Both the position numbers and the translations under genes were made by a program. A stretch of DNA of 64,000 nucleotides from Pseudomonas nabeulensis (GTDB taxonomy: Bacteria; Pseudomonadota; Gammaproteobacteria; Pseudomonadales; Pseudomonadaceae), in the NCBI RefSeq assembly GCF_004682045.1, contig NZ_QUZT01000038.1, forward strand, positions 1 to 64,000, read 5' to 3'. Below are positions 51,631-60,981 of this stretch, piece by piece (the first letter of the stretch is position 1; each line of letters starts with the position of its first letter). The notes under the pieces are model-generated. The model worked only from the letters and a program-made list of their open reading frames with translations, was not told where the DNA came from and ran no database searches.

Positions 51631-52518
51631 TCAGTGAGCGTAGGTCAGCAACAGCTCTTTCGGCACTTGGAAATCCAGGGACATCATCACGCTGAGCGCG
51701 GTGATGGTGAAGATCGAGAACACGAACAGCTTGCGCGCCCAGACGGTGTCATCCACCGCCTTGTAGCCGGTCCAGGCCATGTACAACCAGTACATGCCCA
51801 TGGCAGCGGCGACGGCAAGGTAGCTCATGCCGGCGTAGCCACTGAAGGTCAACATCAAGGTCGCCACGAGGAAGGCCAGGATGTACAGCAGGATGTGTTT
51901 CTTGGCCACCTGGATGCCACGCTTGACCGGCAATACCGGAATCGACGCAGCCAGGTAGTCATTGAAGCGGAAGATCGCAATGGCGTAGGAATGCGGCATC
52001 TGCCACAGGCTGAACATCACCAGTAGCGTCAGCGCGGCCATGTCGAAGCTATTGGTTACAGCCACATAACCAATCACCGGCGGCATCGCCCCCGACAGAC
52101 TGCCCACCAGCGTGCCGTGAACCGACTTGCGCTTGAGGTACAGGCTGTAGAGACCGACGTAGATGACAAACCCGATCACGGCGAACAGCGCCGCCAACGG
52201 GTTGGCCACCTTGTACAACAACGCCACACCGGCAACACCCAGGATGGTCGCGTAGACCAGTGCCAGTTTCAGGGAGATAAGGCCCTGCACCAGCACGCGG
52301 TTCTTGGTGCGCTCCATCTTGATATCGATGTCACGGTCGATGCAGTTGTTGAACACACATCCGGAAGCTACCACCAGGGATGTGCCGATCATTGCAGCCA
52401 GGAAGATGGCCAGATCGACATGTCCCTTGGAGGCCAGGAAGAAACCGCCCGCCACAGAAAGCACGTTACCGAAAATGATCCCCGGTTTGGTGATTTGGAT
52501 AAAGTGCTTAAGCGACAT
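51631..52518 (-). CDS. cyoE: Protoheme IX farnesyltransferase CyoE
   Basis: A 295-residue membrane enzyme that converts heme b to heme O for the bo3 oxidase. Nine or so helices are visible and the prenyltransferase motif is intact (NCIDRDIDIKMERTKNR). Last gene of the operon; it starts 11 nt after cyoD. Confidence 0.96.
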   Translation of the reverse strand: MSLKHFIQITKPGIIFGNVLSVAGGFFLASKGHVDLAIFLAAMIGTSLVVASGCVFNNCIDRDIDIKMERTKNRVLVQGLISLKLALVYATILGVAGVALLYKVANPLAALFAVIGFVIYVGLYSLYLKRKSVHGTLVGSLSGAMPPVIGYVAVTNSFDMAALTLLVMFSLWQMPHSYAIAIFRFNDYLAASIPVLPVKRGIQVAKKHILLYILAFLVATLMLTFSGYAGMSYLAVAAAMGMYWLYMAWTGYKAVDDTVWARKLFVFSIFTITALSVMMSLDFQVPKELLLTYAH

Positions 52519-52529
52519 CGGGTCTTACC

Positions 52530-52871
52530 TCACTTCGCCATCATGAACGTATGGATGCTGAACATGATCCATATCGACAGGCCAACCAACAGCAGGATCA
52601 CAAGACCTGCGAACACGAACGCAATCACGTTATCGCGCTGCTCTTTCGAGCGATCCAGGTGCAGGAAGTACACCAGGTGAACCAGAACCTGAATCACCGC
52701 GAATGCCAGCACGATCATCAAGGTGATCGACTTAGGCAGGGTCGGGTACATCACCAGACCGAACGGGATGAGCGTCAGGATTACCGACAGGATGAAGCCG
52801 ATAGCGTAGGACTTAACGCTGCCGTGGCTCGCATCATGGCTGTCATGGTCATGGGAGTGTGCATTAGCCAT
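52530..52871 (-). CDS. cyoD: Cytochrome bo3 oxidase subunit IV CyoD
   Basis: A 113-residue protein with three membrane helices and a His-rich N-terminus (HSHDHDSHDASHGS). Family pattern GFILSVILTLIPFGLVM and VHLVYFLHLDRSKEQRDN. It overlaps cyoC by one base. Confidence 0.95.
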   Translation of the reverse strand: MANAHSHDHDSHDASHGSVKSYAIGFILSVILTLIPFGLVMYPTLPKSITLMIVLAFAVIQVLVHLVYFLHLDRSKEQRDNVIAFVFAGLVILLLVGLSIWIMFSIHTFMMAK

Positions 52872-53497
52872 TACAGGGTCCCCATCAGGTAAACAACGGT
52901 GAAGACGCAGATCCAGACCACGTCCAGGAAGTGCCAGAACAGGCTCAGGCAGCTCAGGCGAGTCTTGTTGGTGTTGGTCAGGCCGTGTTTATTGACCTGA
53001 TACATCATCACCGCCATCCACAGCAGGCCGGCAGTTACGTGCAGACCGTGGGTGCCTACCAGCGTGAAGAACGCGGACAGGAAGCCGGAACGGTGCGGGC
53101 CGTAGCCTTCGGAGATCAGCAGGTGGAACTCGTTGATCTCCATGCCGATGAAGCCCAGGCCGAACAGGAAGGTCAGTGCCAACCAGCTCAGTACGCCTTT
53201 CTTGTTGCCCTTGTAGAAGGCCAACATGGCGAAGCCGTAGGTGATCGAGCTGAACAACAGCAAGGCGGTTTCGCCGAGCACGTAAGGCAGTTCGAAGATG
53301 TCGTGGCCCGACGGGCCACCCGCTACGTTGTTTACCAGTACCGCGTACACCGCGAAGATCGACGCAAACAAGATGCAGTCGGTCATCAGGTAGAGCCAGA
53401 AACCGAAAACGGTCATCGGCCCCGAGTCGTGGTGATGGTCATCGTGCCCATGGTCATCGACATGGGCGTGTCCAGCATTGGTCACTAAGTTCGACAT
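52871..53497 (-). CDS. cyoC: Cytochrome bo3 oxidase subunit III CyoC
   Basis: A 208-residue, five-helix subunit with a His-rich N-terminus (HAHVDDHGHDDHHHD) and the pattern FYKGNKKGVLSWLALTFLFG, GTHGLHVTAGLLWM. Starts 3 nt after the cyoB stop. Confidence 0.96.
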   Translation of the reverse strand: MSNLVTNAGHAHVDDHGHDDHHHDSGPMTVFGFWLYLMTDCILFASIFAVYAVLVNNVAGGPSGHDIFELPYVLGETALLLFSSITYGFAMLAFYKGNKKGVLSWLALTFLFGLGFIGMEINEFHLLISEGYGPHRSGFLSAFFTLVGTHGLHVTAGLLWMAVMMYQVNKHGLTNTNKTRLSCLSLFWHFLDVVWICVFTVVYLMGTL

Positions 53498-53500
53498 GGT

Positions 53501-55519
53501 TTAAGCCTGTTCCAACGAGGTTTCTACACGGTTGGCCGGGATTTTCTTCTCGGCGACCAGGCGAGCGTGCTGCTCGGCTTCGATGCGCTCGATCGTTTCG
53601 ACCGGGACCATGTAGCCTTGATCATCACGTGCTGCGTGGACAATGAAGTAGCCGATGGTGCCCACCAGGCTAACGATTGCCAGCCACCAGATGTGCCAGA
53701 TCATCGCGAAACCGAACACGGTCAACAGCGCGCCCATCACCACGCCAGTGGCGGTGTTGTTCGGCATGTGGATCGGTTCATATTTAACCGGCTTCTGGTA
53801 CGCAGTACCGTCTTCCTTGGCTTCGGTGAACGCATCAATGGTGTTCGCAGTAGGGATCACGGCGAAGTTGTAGAACGGAGGTGGCGACGAGGTCGACCAT
53901 TCCAGGGTGTGGCCATTCCATGGGTCGCCCGACTCGCAAGCGTTCTGCTTACGGTCACGGATACTCACGTAGACCTGGATCAGCTGGCAGGCGATACCCA
54001 CAGCGATCATCACCGCACCGAACATGGCAACGTACAGGTACGGTACCCACTCAGGGTTGGTCGTAGCGTTCAGACGACGGGTCATGCCCATGAAGCCCAG
54101 TGCATAGAGCGGCATGAACGCGACGAAGAAGCCCGAGATCCAGAACCAGAATGCAGCCTTGCCCCAACCTTCGTTCAGCTTGAAGCCAAACGCTTTCGGG
54201 AAGTAGAAGCTGAAACCTGCGATGTAGCCGAATACAGCACCACCGATGATCACGTTGTGGAAGTGAGCGATCACGAACAGGCTGTTGTGCAGTACGAAGT
54301 CAGCACCCGGGATGGCCAGCAGTACGCCAGTCATACCGCCGATGGCGAAGGTCACCATGAAGCCCAGGGTCCACAGAACCTGGCTGGTGATACGCAGACG
54401 GCCGTGGTAGATGGTGAACAGCCAGTTGAATAGCTTCACCCCCGTCGGGATGGAAATCAGCATGGTCGCCAGGCCGAAGAAGGCGTTGACGCTGGCCCCC
54501 GAACCCATGGTGAAGAAGTGGTGCAGCCAAACCATGAAGCCCAGTACAGAGATTGCGCCCGATGCATACACCATCGAGTGGTGACCGAACAGGCGCTTGC
54601 CGGTAAAGGTCGAGATCACTTCGGAGAAGATACCGAACGCTGGCAGGATCAGGATGTACACCTCAGGGTGACCCCATGCCCAGAACAGGTTCACGTACAT
54701 CATTGGATTGCCACCAAGTTCGTTGGTGAAAATGTGGAAATCCAGGTAACGGTCAAGCGACAGCAGCGCCATGGTAGCGGCCAGGATCGGGAACGAAGCC
54801 ACGATCAGGACGTTGGCCCAGGTGCAGGTCCAGGTGAAGATCGGCATGTCCATCAGTTTCATGCCAGGGGCGCGCATTTTCAGGACGGTGGCCAGGAAGT
54901 TGACCCCCGTCAATGTCGTCCCGAGTCCTGATAACTGTAGCGCCCAGATGTAGTAGTCCACACCCACGCCCGGACTGTACTGAATGCCCGACAGCGGCGG
55001 ATACGCAACCCAACCGGTCTTGGCGAATTCGCCGACGCCCAGGGAAACGTTGATCAGCACCACGCCGGAAACCAGCAGCCAGAAGCTCAGGGAGTTCAGG
55101 AACGGGTAGGCAACGTCACGCGCACCAATCTGCAGCGGCAAGGCAAGGTTCATCAGGCCGGTGAAGAATGGCATCGCCATGAAGATGATCATGATCACAC
55201 CGTGAGCGGTGAAGATCTGGTCATAGTGTTCAGGTGGCAGGTAGCCAGGCGAACCCTCGGTGGCCATGGCCAACTGGGTACGCATCATGATGGCGTCGGC
55301 AAAGCCACGCAGCAGCATGACCATGGCCACGATGACGTACATGACACCGATTTTCTTGTGGTCGACCGAGGTCAACCACTCGGTCCACAGGTAGGTCCAC
55401 TTCCTGAAATAAGTGATTGCCGCAAACAGCCCCAGACCACCCAGCGCGATCATGGCGATGGTCACCATCACGATCGGCTCGTGGAACGGGATCGCATCCC
55501 AACTTAATTTACCAAACAT
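53501..55519 (-). CDS. cyoB: Cytochrome bo3 oxidase subunit I CyoB
   Basis: Catalytic subunit of 672 residues, the size of enteric CyoB (663). It contains the heme- and copper-ligand regions (FTAHGVIMIIFMAMPFFTGL; WAWGHPEVYILILPAFGIFS; VIAHFHNVIIGG). It oxidises ubiquinol, reduces oxygen to water and pumps protons across the inner membrane. Confidence 0.98.
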   Translation of the reverse strand: MFGKLSWDAIPFHEPIVMVTIAMIALGGLGLFAAITYFRKWTYLWTEWLTSVDHKKIGVMYVIVAMVMLLRGFADAIMMRTQLAMATEGSPGYLPPEHYDQIFTAHGVIMIIFMAMPFFTGLMNLALPLQIGARDVAYPFLNSLSFWLLVSGVVLINVSLGVGEFAKTGWVAYPPLSGIQYSPGVGVDYYIWALQLSGLGTTLTGVNFLATVLKMRAPGMKLMDMPIFTWTCTWANVLIVASFPILAATMALLSLDRYLDFHIFTNELGGNPMMYVNLFWAWGHPEVYILILPAFGIFSEVISTFTGKRLFGHHSMVYASGAISVLGFMVWLHHFFTMGSGASVNAFFGLATMLISIPTGVKLFNWLFTIYHGRLRITSQVLWTLGFMVTFAIGGMTGVLLAIPGADFVLHNSLFVIAHFHNVIIGGAVFGYIAGFSFYFPKAFGFKLNEGWGKAAFWFWISGFFVAFMPLYALGFMGMTRRLNATTNPEWVPYLYVAMFGAVMIAVGIACQLIQVYVSIRDRKQNACESGDPWNGHTLEWSTSSPPPFYNFAVIPTANTIDAFTEAKEDGTAYQKPVKYEPIHMPNNTATGVVMGALLTVFGFAMIWHIWWLAIVSLVGTIGYFIVHAARDDQGYMVPVETIERIEAEQHARLVAEKKIPANRVETSLEQA

Positions 55520-55522
55520 CGT

Positions 55523-56464
55523 TTACTCCTCTGCCCCAGCAGTTGAATGCGAGCCCGTGTCAGAACCTTCAACCGCGGCCACTTCTTTCTTCTCGTGCTT
55601 GACCGGCTTGCCTGGCTTCATACCTTCGTACTTGTCGACGATTTTCTGAAACAGGTCCGGCTCATACGTGGAGTACAGAGCGACTGGGTTGTTCTGGCTT
55701 GGTTTGGTCAGGGCATCGTATTCAGCTTGATCAAGCTGTTTAGGTGCGGCCTTGACTTCGGCTACCCAGGCGTTGAAATCTTCCTGGCTCGTCGAGATGG
55801 CTTTGAATTTCATGCCGGTGAAGCCAGCGCCGCTGTAGTTAGCGGAGATGCCTTCCATTTCGGCTTTTTCGTTGGCGATCAGGTGCAGACGGGTCTGCAT
55901 GCCGGCCATCGCGTAGATCTGGCCACCCAGCGCAGGGATGAAGAACGAGTTCATCACGGCGTCGGAGGTGATCCGGAAGTTAAGCGGAGTGTTTTCCGGG
56001 AACTGGATCTCGTTGACAGTGGCGATACCCAGGTCTGGGTAGATGAACAGCCACTTCCAGTCCAGCGCGACCACTTCGATGTTGATCGGCTTGACGTCGG
56101 ATTCCAGCGGACGGTACGGGTCCAGCTCGTGGGTCGACTTATAGGTGATGTAACCCAGGGCGATGATGATAAGGACCGGAACCAGCCACACCGCGATTTC
56201 AATCTTGGTGGAGTGCGACCACTTCGGCGCGTAGGTCGCGCTGGTGTTCGACGCGCGGTATTTCCAGGCGAAGGCGAAGGTCATGATGATCACAGGCACC
56301 ACAACCAACAGCATCAGCAGGGTAGCGGTGATGATCAGGTTTCGTTGATCCAGACCGATCTGTCCTTTAGGGTCCATCAAGGTCCACTTGCAGCCTCCAA
56401 GCATTAACATCATGCCAAGCAGCGGCAAAAAGCCTAGTAATCGGGGGTACCTGTTTTTACTCAT
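55523..56464 (-). CDS. cyoA: Cytochrome bo3 oxidase subunit II CyoA
   Basis: A 313-residue lipoprotein subunit. The signal ends in a lipobox (LMLGGC), followed by two membrane helices and a periplasmic cupredoxin-like domain (NSFFIPALGGQIYAMAGMQT) that binds quinol-side partners. The frame extends 18 codons upstream; ATG at 56464 is chosen because the signal peptide then starts correctly. First gene of cyoABCDE. Confidence 0.96.
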   Translation of the reverse strand: MSKNRYPRLLGFLPLLGMMLMLGGCKWTLMDPKGQIGLDQRNLIITATLLMLLVVVPVIIMTFAFAWKYRASNTSATYAPKWSHSTKIEIAVWLVPVLIIIALGYITYKSTHELDPYRPLESDVKPINIEVVALDWKWLFIYPDLGIATVNEIQFPENTPLNFRITSDAVMNSFFIPALGGQIYAMAGMQTRLHLIANEKAEMEGISANYSGAGFTGMKFKAISTSQEDFNAWVAEVKAAPKQLDQAEYDALTKPSQNNPVALYSTYEPDLFQKIVDKYEGMKPGKPVKHEKKEVAAVEGSDTGSHSTAGAEE

Positions 56465-57204
56465 CTCACGACCTCTAAAGCAGCTTGCGCAATGCAGTTG
56501 GGTTTTGATCGCCAACACTTCACCCTGCCAAGGGTTGGCATTTCTCTTCGATTGAATAAGAGCCTGCCCGTCACGCCATAAAGCTACGTTTCACGGACCT
56601 GCGGTGAGTTCTTATTCGATTTCGTGGTTAAAGGCCTTGTTACAGACCAATTCCATTTGGTGCGGATAGTTGAAAGGCTGCCGGAACCTTGGGGTCGCAC
56701 AGAGCCATCCATCTGCCCCTCGACCGCTCCAGTGCTCAAATATTGAACAGCACCGGACATTCAGTGCGGGCGATTGTAGTTAGCTAGCGATGTATAAACC
56801 ATGTCTTATAAAGAAATAATTTTTATCGATTACAGCAATAATCCTTCACCAAAACCGCAAAGGTTCGCGATCTTATCGCGTTCGATTCTCAACAAAAACC
56901 ACAAAAATTGCCGTGTTATAGGGCAAACCACCCCTGCCCTTACGGCGTGTAAGGGCATGGCAAACGGTTGCAACCCCCCATAAAACAAGGCATTCGGACA
57001 TCACGCAATGACACGTGCGGCGCGTGTTACACAGCGCCGCCTAAACGACGAACTGACAGCACAAATTAGCCGCGGGATGCAAATTTAAGCGGCGGTTTGC
57101 CGGGTCAGAAACGTCCTGCGGCAGCTTCCGTGTGACAACATGTCGCACACTGCGCACACCCGTTATTGCTCCGCGTCACGCTCTGTTCACAAATCCCTAC
57201 ACGC
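56465..57204. other. Long non-coding region between cyoA and dsbB
   Basis: About 740 nt without a convincing gene; it must contain the cyo promoter on the minus strand. GAATAAGA (56554-56561) and TCTTATTC (56610-56617) form an inverted repeat within 150 nt of cyoA. The part from about 56780 to 56920 is AT-rich and includes CAACAAAAACCACAAAAATT. A 60-codon plus-strand frame starting at 56801 shows no codon bias or known family and is not called. Confidence 0.6.
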
Positions 57205-57246
57205 AAAAACGCCCCGGCCCTCCCTTAAGGAGGACCGGGGCGTTTG
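57205..57246 (-). terminator. Rho-independent terminator of dsbB
   Basis: On the minus strand CGCCCCGGTCCTCC, TTAA, GGGAGGGCCGGGGCG is followed by TTTTTG. The stem is about 14 bp with one mismatch. Confidence 0.92.
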
Positions 57247-57257
57247 TATTGAATGAC

Positions 57258-57764
57258 TCAGGCCTTGCGGTGGCGATTGCGATAGATGCCCAGGGGCACC
57301 AGGATCACCGTCAGCACGAACGCCACCAACGCCCACTGCGCCAGGGACAGGCCCAGTACGGGCGGGTACGGCGTGCTGCAAAAGCCATCGACCTGGAAGC
57401 CCAGCGGGAACACCTTGGCCAGCGGCAGGTCATCGACAATCGGTTGCAGCACATCGACGCCGCAACTGACCTGAGGGTAGAACTGGGTGTACACGTGATG
57501 ACCCGCCGCCGCCACACCGCCGAGGGCGCTGAGGATGACCAAGCCTTCAAAAAACGTCAGGGCGCCCTTGGTGCGCATGGCCGCGCCGATAAACGCAAAG
57601 ATCGCGATCAGCAGCAGCGCATAGCGTTGCAGGATGCACAGCGGGCACGGCGCCTCGCCCAGTACCACCTGCATATAAAGTGCACCACCGATCAGCGCCA
57701 GGCAGATGATGCCCAGCAACACCAGAAAGCGCCGCTCCCTGCCTAAACGCAATTCGTCATTCAT
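57258..57764 (-). CDS. dsbB: Disulfide bond formation protein DsbB
   Basis: A 168-residue, four-helix membrane protein that reoxidises DsbA and passes electrons to quinone. The first redox pair is Cys40-Cys43 (CPLCILQRY). The second pair lies in the loop containing SCGVDVLQPIVDD and DGFCSTPYPP. Single gene with a terminator. Confidence 0.95.
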   Translation of the reverse strand: MNDELRLGRERRFLVLLGIICLALIGGALYMQVVLGEAPCPLCILQRYALLLIAIFAFIGAAMRTKGALTFFEGLVILSALGGVAAAGHHVYTQFYPQVSCGVDVLQPIVDDLPLAKVFPLGFQVDGFCSTPYPPVLGLSLAQWALVAFVLTVILVPLGIYRNRHRKA

Positions 57765-57872
57765 CTCCGTTTCCCTTTGTTTGGTTGTGCCTTATGGGCG
57801 CAAGTTTACACACAGGGCACCGTTTAAACAGAGGGCGGTTAACAGCGGATTAATCAGAAGGAATAGAGAACC

Positions 57873-57967
57873 AATGTGGGAGGGGGCTTGCCCCCGATGA
57901 GGGTGGATCAGCCAATACATCTGGTAGCTGATACACCACCATCGGGGGCAAGCCCCCTCCCACATTT
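57873..57967. repeat. REPIN, common form
   Basis: Inverted REP pair of the GGGGGCTTGCCCCCGAT type between dsbB and hmp. Confidence 0.9.
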
Positions 57968-57988
57968 TGCCCTGTGTTGTGCCAGGGA

Positions 57989-59170
57989 TTATTCCAGCGC
58001 AGCAGCCGGGCCAAAGAACTCATACCGGCTTTGTTTCTCGGGAACACCCAAGGCCTTGAGGTGACGTTTGATAGCACCCATGAAGCCCTTAGGGCCAAGG
58101 AAGTAGGCATCAATGTCACGCTGTTCGGGCAACCACGCCGCCAGTTGCTCCTGGCTCAGCAAGCCCACTTTGTCTGCCGCCGGGCTCACGCCGTCGTCCT
58201 CGGCATAGCAATAGAAGCGCTTGAGCTGCGGATGCTCGGCCGCCAGGGCATCCACCCAATCGCGGAACGCATGCACCCCGCCGTTACGCGCGCAGTGGAT
58301 AAAGTGCACCGGACGCTCTGTGGCCAGGGCCGCTTCCAGCATCGGCAAGGTGGGGGTGATGCCCACGCCGCCGCTGATCAGCACCAACGGTTTATCGCTG
58401 GCCGCCAGGGTGAACTCACCCGATGGCGGGAACAGATCGATCGTCGCACCGACGTGCATCTGGTCATGCAGGTAGTTGGACACCCCCCCACCGGCTTCGC
58501 GCTTGACGCTGATGCGGTACAAGCCCGAATCGCTCAGGGCCGAGAGGGAATAGTTGCGGCGCACTTCTTCACCGTCCAGCACCAGTTTCATGCCGATGTA
58601 TTGGCCTGGGGCGGCGGCCAGGATCGGGCCGTTATCCACAGGGGCAAAGTAGAAGGAGATAATCTCGTCGCTCTCTTCCACTCGCTTGACCACCACGAAC
58701 GGCCGTGCACCGCGCCAGCCGCCGGGTGCCTGGGCTTTCTCGTCGTAGATCGCCGCTTCTGCGCCAATCAGGATATCCGCCAGTTGGCCGTAGGCCGCGC
58801 CCCACGCACTCATCACCTCTGGCGTAGCAATCTCGCTGCCCAGCACCTCGGAGATCGCCCGCAACAGGCACGCGCCGACAATCGGGTAATGCTCCGGCAG
58901 GATCTGCAAGGCCACGTGCTTGTTGATGATCTTCGCCACCAGGTCGCCCAGTTGGTCCAACTGGTCGATATGCCGCGCATACATCAACACCCCATTGGCC
59001 AGGGCGCGAGGTTGGTCACCGCTGGCCTGGTGGGCCTGGTTGAACAACGGACGCACCTCGGGGTACTCGGAGAGCATCATGCGATAGAAATGGGTGATCA
59101 GCGCTTCGCCGCCGCTTTCCAGCAGGGGCACAGTGGATTTGACGATGGCACGGTCTTGGGCACTCAGCAT
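57989..59170 (-). CDS. hmp: Flavohemoprotein, nitric oxide dioxygenase
   Basis: A 393-residue cytoplasmic enzyme converting NO and O2 to nitrate with NAD(P)H. The globin domain has Tyr29 and the proximal His85, as in Escherichia Hmp. An FAD domain (RRNYSLSALSDSGLYRISVK) and an NAD domain (LVLISGGVGITPTLPMLEAA) follow. Divergent from norR, whose product should activate it; called fhp in some Pseudomonas. Confidence 0.96.
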   Translation of the reverse strand: MLSAQDRAIVKSTVPLLESGGEALITHFYRMMLSEYPEVRPLFNQAHQASGDQPRALANGVLMYARHIDQLDQLGDLVAKIINKHVALQILPEHYPIVGACLLRAISEVLGSEIATPEVMSAWGAAYGQLADILIGAEAAIYDEKAQAPGGWRGARPFVVVKRVEESDEIISFYFAPVDNGPILAAAPGQYIGMKLVLDGEEVRRNYSLSALSDSGLYRISVKREAGGGVSNYLHDQMHVGATIDLFPPSGEFTLAASDKPLVLISGGVGITPTLPMLEAALATERPVHFIHCARNGGVHAFRDWVDALAAEHPQLKRFYCYAEDDGVSPAADKVGLLSQEQLAAWLPEQRDIDAYFLGPKGFMGAIKRHLKALGVPEKQSRYEFFGPAAALE

Positions 59171-59208
59171 GGCAGACTCCTGATTCTATTTACGGATTGC
59201 CTTTGCTT

Positions 59209-59226
59209 ACTCAGTATTCGTGCCAA
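59209..59226 (-). promoter_or_regulatory. Possible sigma-54 promoter of hmp
   Basis: On the minus strand TTGGCACGAATACTGAGT: the GG of the -24 box is followed after 10 nt by GA where GC is expected. It lies about 40 nt before hmp and about 40 nt from a NorR-type site, which fits sigma-54 activation despite the imperfect -12 box. Confidence 0.5.
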
Positions 59227-59266
59227 GTTATTTATCGTTATTTATCAATGATTTGAATAATGTGTA

Positions 59267-59302
59267 GTCAGTATGACTTCCTACACACTATAGTCATAAG
59301 GA
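59267..59302. promoter_or_regulatory. NorR-type binding sites
   Basis: A perfect GTCA-GTA-TGAC site at 59267-59277 matches the NorR consensus (GT, 7 nt, AC). An imperfect copy, GTCA-TAA-GGAC, lies at 59292-59302. Both are between hmp and norR. Confidence 0.7.
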
Positions 59303-59317
59303 CTACAAGGAGTCTTT

Positions 59318-60841
59318 ATGACTGCACAATCACTGCTCACCACCCTGTTGCCGCTGGTCGCCGACCTGTCCCGCGAGCTGCCCGAAGGCGAGCGCTACCG
59401 CCGCCTGCTGCAAGCCATGCGCGCCCTGTTGCCGTGCGATGCTGCGGCGCTGTTGCGTCTGGACGGTGAATGGCTGGTGCCGCTGGCGGTGGACGGCCTG
59501 AGCCCGGACACCCTGGGCCGACGCTTCAAGGTCAGCGAACACCCGCGCTTCGAGGTGCTGCTGAGCAGCCCCGGGCCGACCCGCTTTGACAGCGACAGTG
59601 AATTGCCCGACCCCTACGACGGCCTGGTCGCCGGCGTACACGGGCACCTGGAAGTCCACGATTGCATGGGCTGCCCGCTGTTTGTCGACGATAAACCCTG
59701 GGGCCTGCTGACCCTGGACGCCCTCGACAACGAGCGCTTCGAACGCGTCGAGCTGGACGCCCTGCAAGCCTTCGCCAGCCTCGCCGCCGCCACGGTCAAC
59801 GTCGCTGAACGCATCGAACGGCTGACCCTGCGCGCCGAAATCTACCGCGAGGCCAGCGGCCAGCAGCACAAGGAAATGATCGGCCAGAGCAAGCCCCACA
59901 AGCGCCTGGTGGAAGAGATCAAGCTGGTGGGCGGCAGCGACCTCACGGTGTTGATCACCGGCGAAACCGGCGTCGGCAAAGAGCTGGTGGCCCAGGCAAT
60001 CCATGCCGCGTCACACCGAGCCGACAAACCGTTGATCAGCCTCAATTGTGCCGCCCTGCCGGAAACCCTGGTGGAGAGCGAACTGTTCGGCCATGTGCGC
60101 GGGGCCTTTACCGGCGCGCTGAACGAGCGCCGCGGCAAGTTCGAACTGGCCAATGGCGGCACCTTGTTCCTGGATGAGGTGGGCGAGCTATCTCTGAGCG
60201 TGCAGGCCAAACTGCTGCGGGTGCTGCAAAGCGGCCAGTTGCAGCGCCTGGGTTCGGACAAGGAACATCAAGTGGATGTTCGCCTGATCGCCGCGACCAA
60301 CCGCGACCTGGCGGACGAAGTGCGCAAAGGCCGCTACCGCGCCGACTTCTACCACCGCCTCAGCGTCTACCCCTTGCAAGTGCCGGCCCTGCGCGAGCGC
60401 GGACGCGATGTGTTGCTGCTGGCCGGGTTCTTCCTGGAACAGAACCGCTCACGCATGGGCCTGGGCAGCCTGCGCCTGACCAGCGATGCCCAGGCGGCGT
60501 TATTGGCGTACAACTGGCCGGGCAATGTACGGGAATTGGAGCATTTGATTGGCCGCAGTGCGCTGAAAGCCTTGGGCAACTGCCGTGAACGGCCGAAGAT
60601 CCTCAGCCTGAGCGCACAGGACCTGGATTTACCCGACGTGAGCGCCCCGGTGATCGAGGAACCGACCGAGGTGGCGCCCATCGTCACCGGCGATCTGCGC
60701 CAGGCTACCGAGCACTTTCAGCGCCAGATCATCAGCGCTTGCCTGGCGCGCCATGCTCACAACTGGGCCAGTGCGGCGCGGGAGTTGGGATTGGACCGGG
60801 CCAACCTGGGCCGCATGGCCAAGCGGCTTGGAATGAAGTAG
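59318..60841 (+). CDS. norR: Nitric oxide-responsive sigma-54 activator NorR/FhpR
   Basis: A 507-residue regulator. An N-terminal GAF domain that senses NO in this family is followed by an AAA+ domain (ITGETGVGKELVAQAIH; sigma-54 contact loop GAFTGA in HVRGAFTGALNERRGK; FLDEVGELSLSVQAKLLRVL) and a C-terminal Fis-type helix-turn-helix. Divergent from hmp, its probable target. Confidence 0.94.
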   Translation: MTAQSLLTTLLPLVADLSRELPEGERYRRLLQAMRALLPCDAAALLRLDGEWLVPLAVDGLSPDTLGRRFKVSEHPRFEVLLSSPGPTRFDSDSELPDPYDGLVAGVHGHLEVHDCMGCPLFVDDKPWGLLTLDALDNERFERVELDALQAFASLAAATVNVAERIERLTLRAEIYREASGQQHKEMIGQSKPHKRLVEEIKLVGGSDLTVLITGETGVGKELVAQAIHAASHRADKPLISLNCAALPETLVESELFGHVRGAFTGALNERRGKFELANGGTLFLDEVGELSLSVQAKLLRVLQSGQLQRLGSDKEHQVDVRLIAATNRDLADEVRKGRYRADFYHRLSVYPLQVPALRERGRDVLLLAGFFLEQNRSRMGLGSLRLTSDAQAALLAYNWPGNVRELEHLIGRSALKALGNCRERPKILSLSAQDLDLPDVSAPVIEEPTEVAPIVTGDLRQATEHFQRQIISACLARHAHNWASAARELGLDRANLGRMAKRLGMK

Positions 60842-60857
60842 CTCAAACACCGCGGTC

Positions 60858-60981
60858 AAATGTGGGAGGGGCGGTGCGACGATTCGACTTGCCCCCGATG
60901 ACTGAGTGTCAGGCAATACATGTGTTGACTGACCCACCGCTATCGGGGGCAAGTCGAATCGTCGCACCGCCCCTCCCACAC
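60858..60981. repeat. REPIN with both arms of the variant type
   Basis: Both arms contain the extra segment CGGTGCGACGATTCGA and its mirror TCGAATCGTCGCACCG. This is the only symmetric variant pair in the window. It lies between norR and the convergent transporter gene, touching the transporter stop. Confidence 0.9.

Noticed and set aside
56801..56983. 60-codon plus-strand frame upstream of cyo
   Set aside because: AT-rich composition with no typical codon bias and no similarity; more likely chance opening in a regulatory region.
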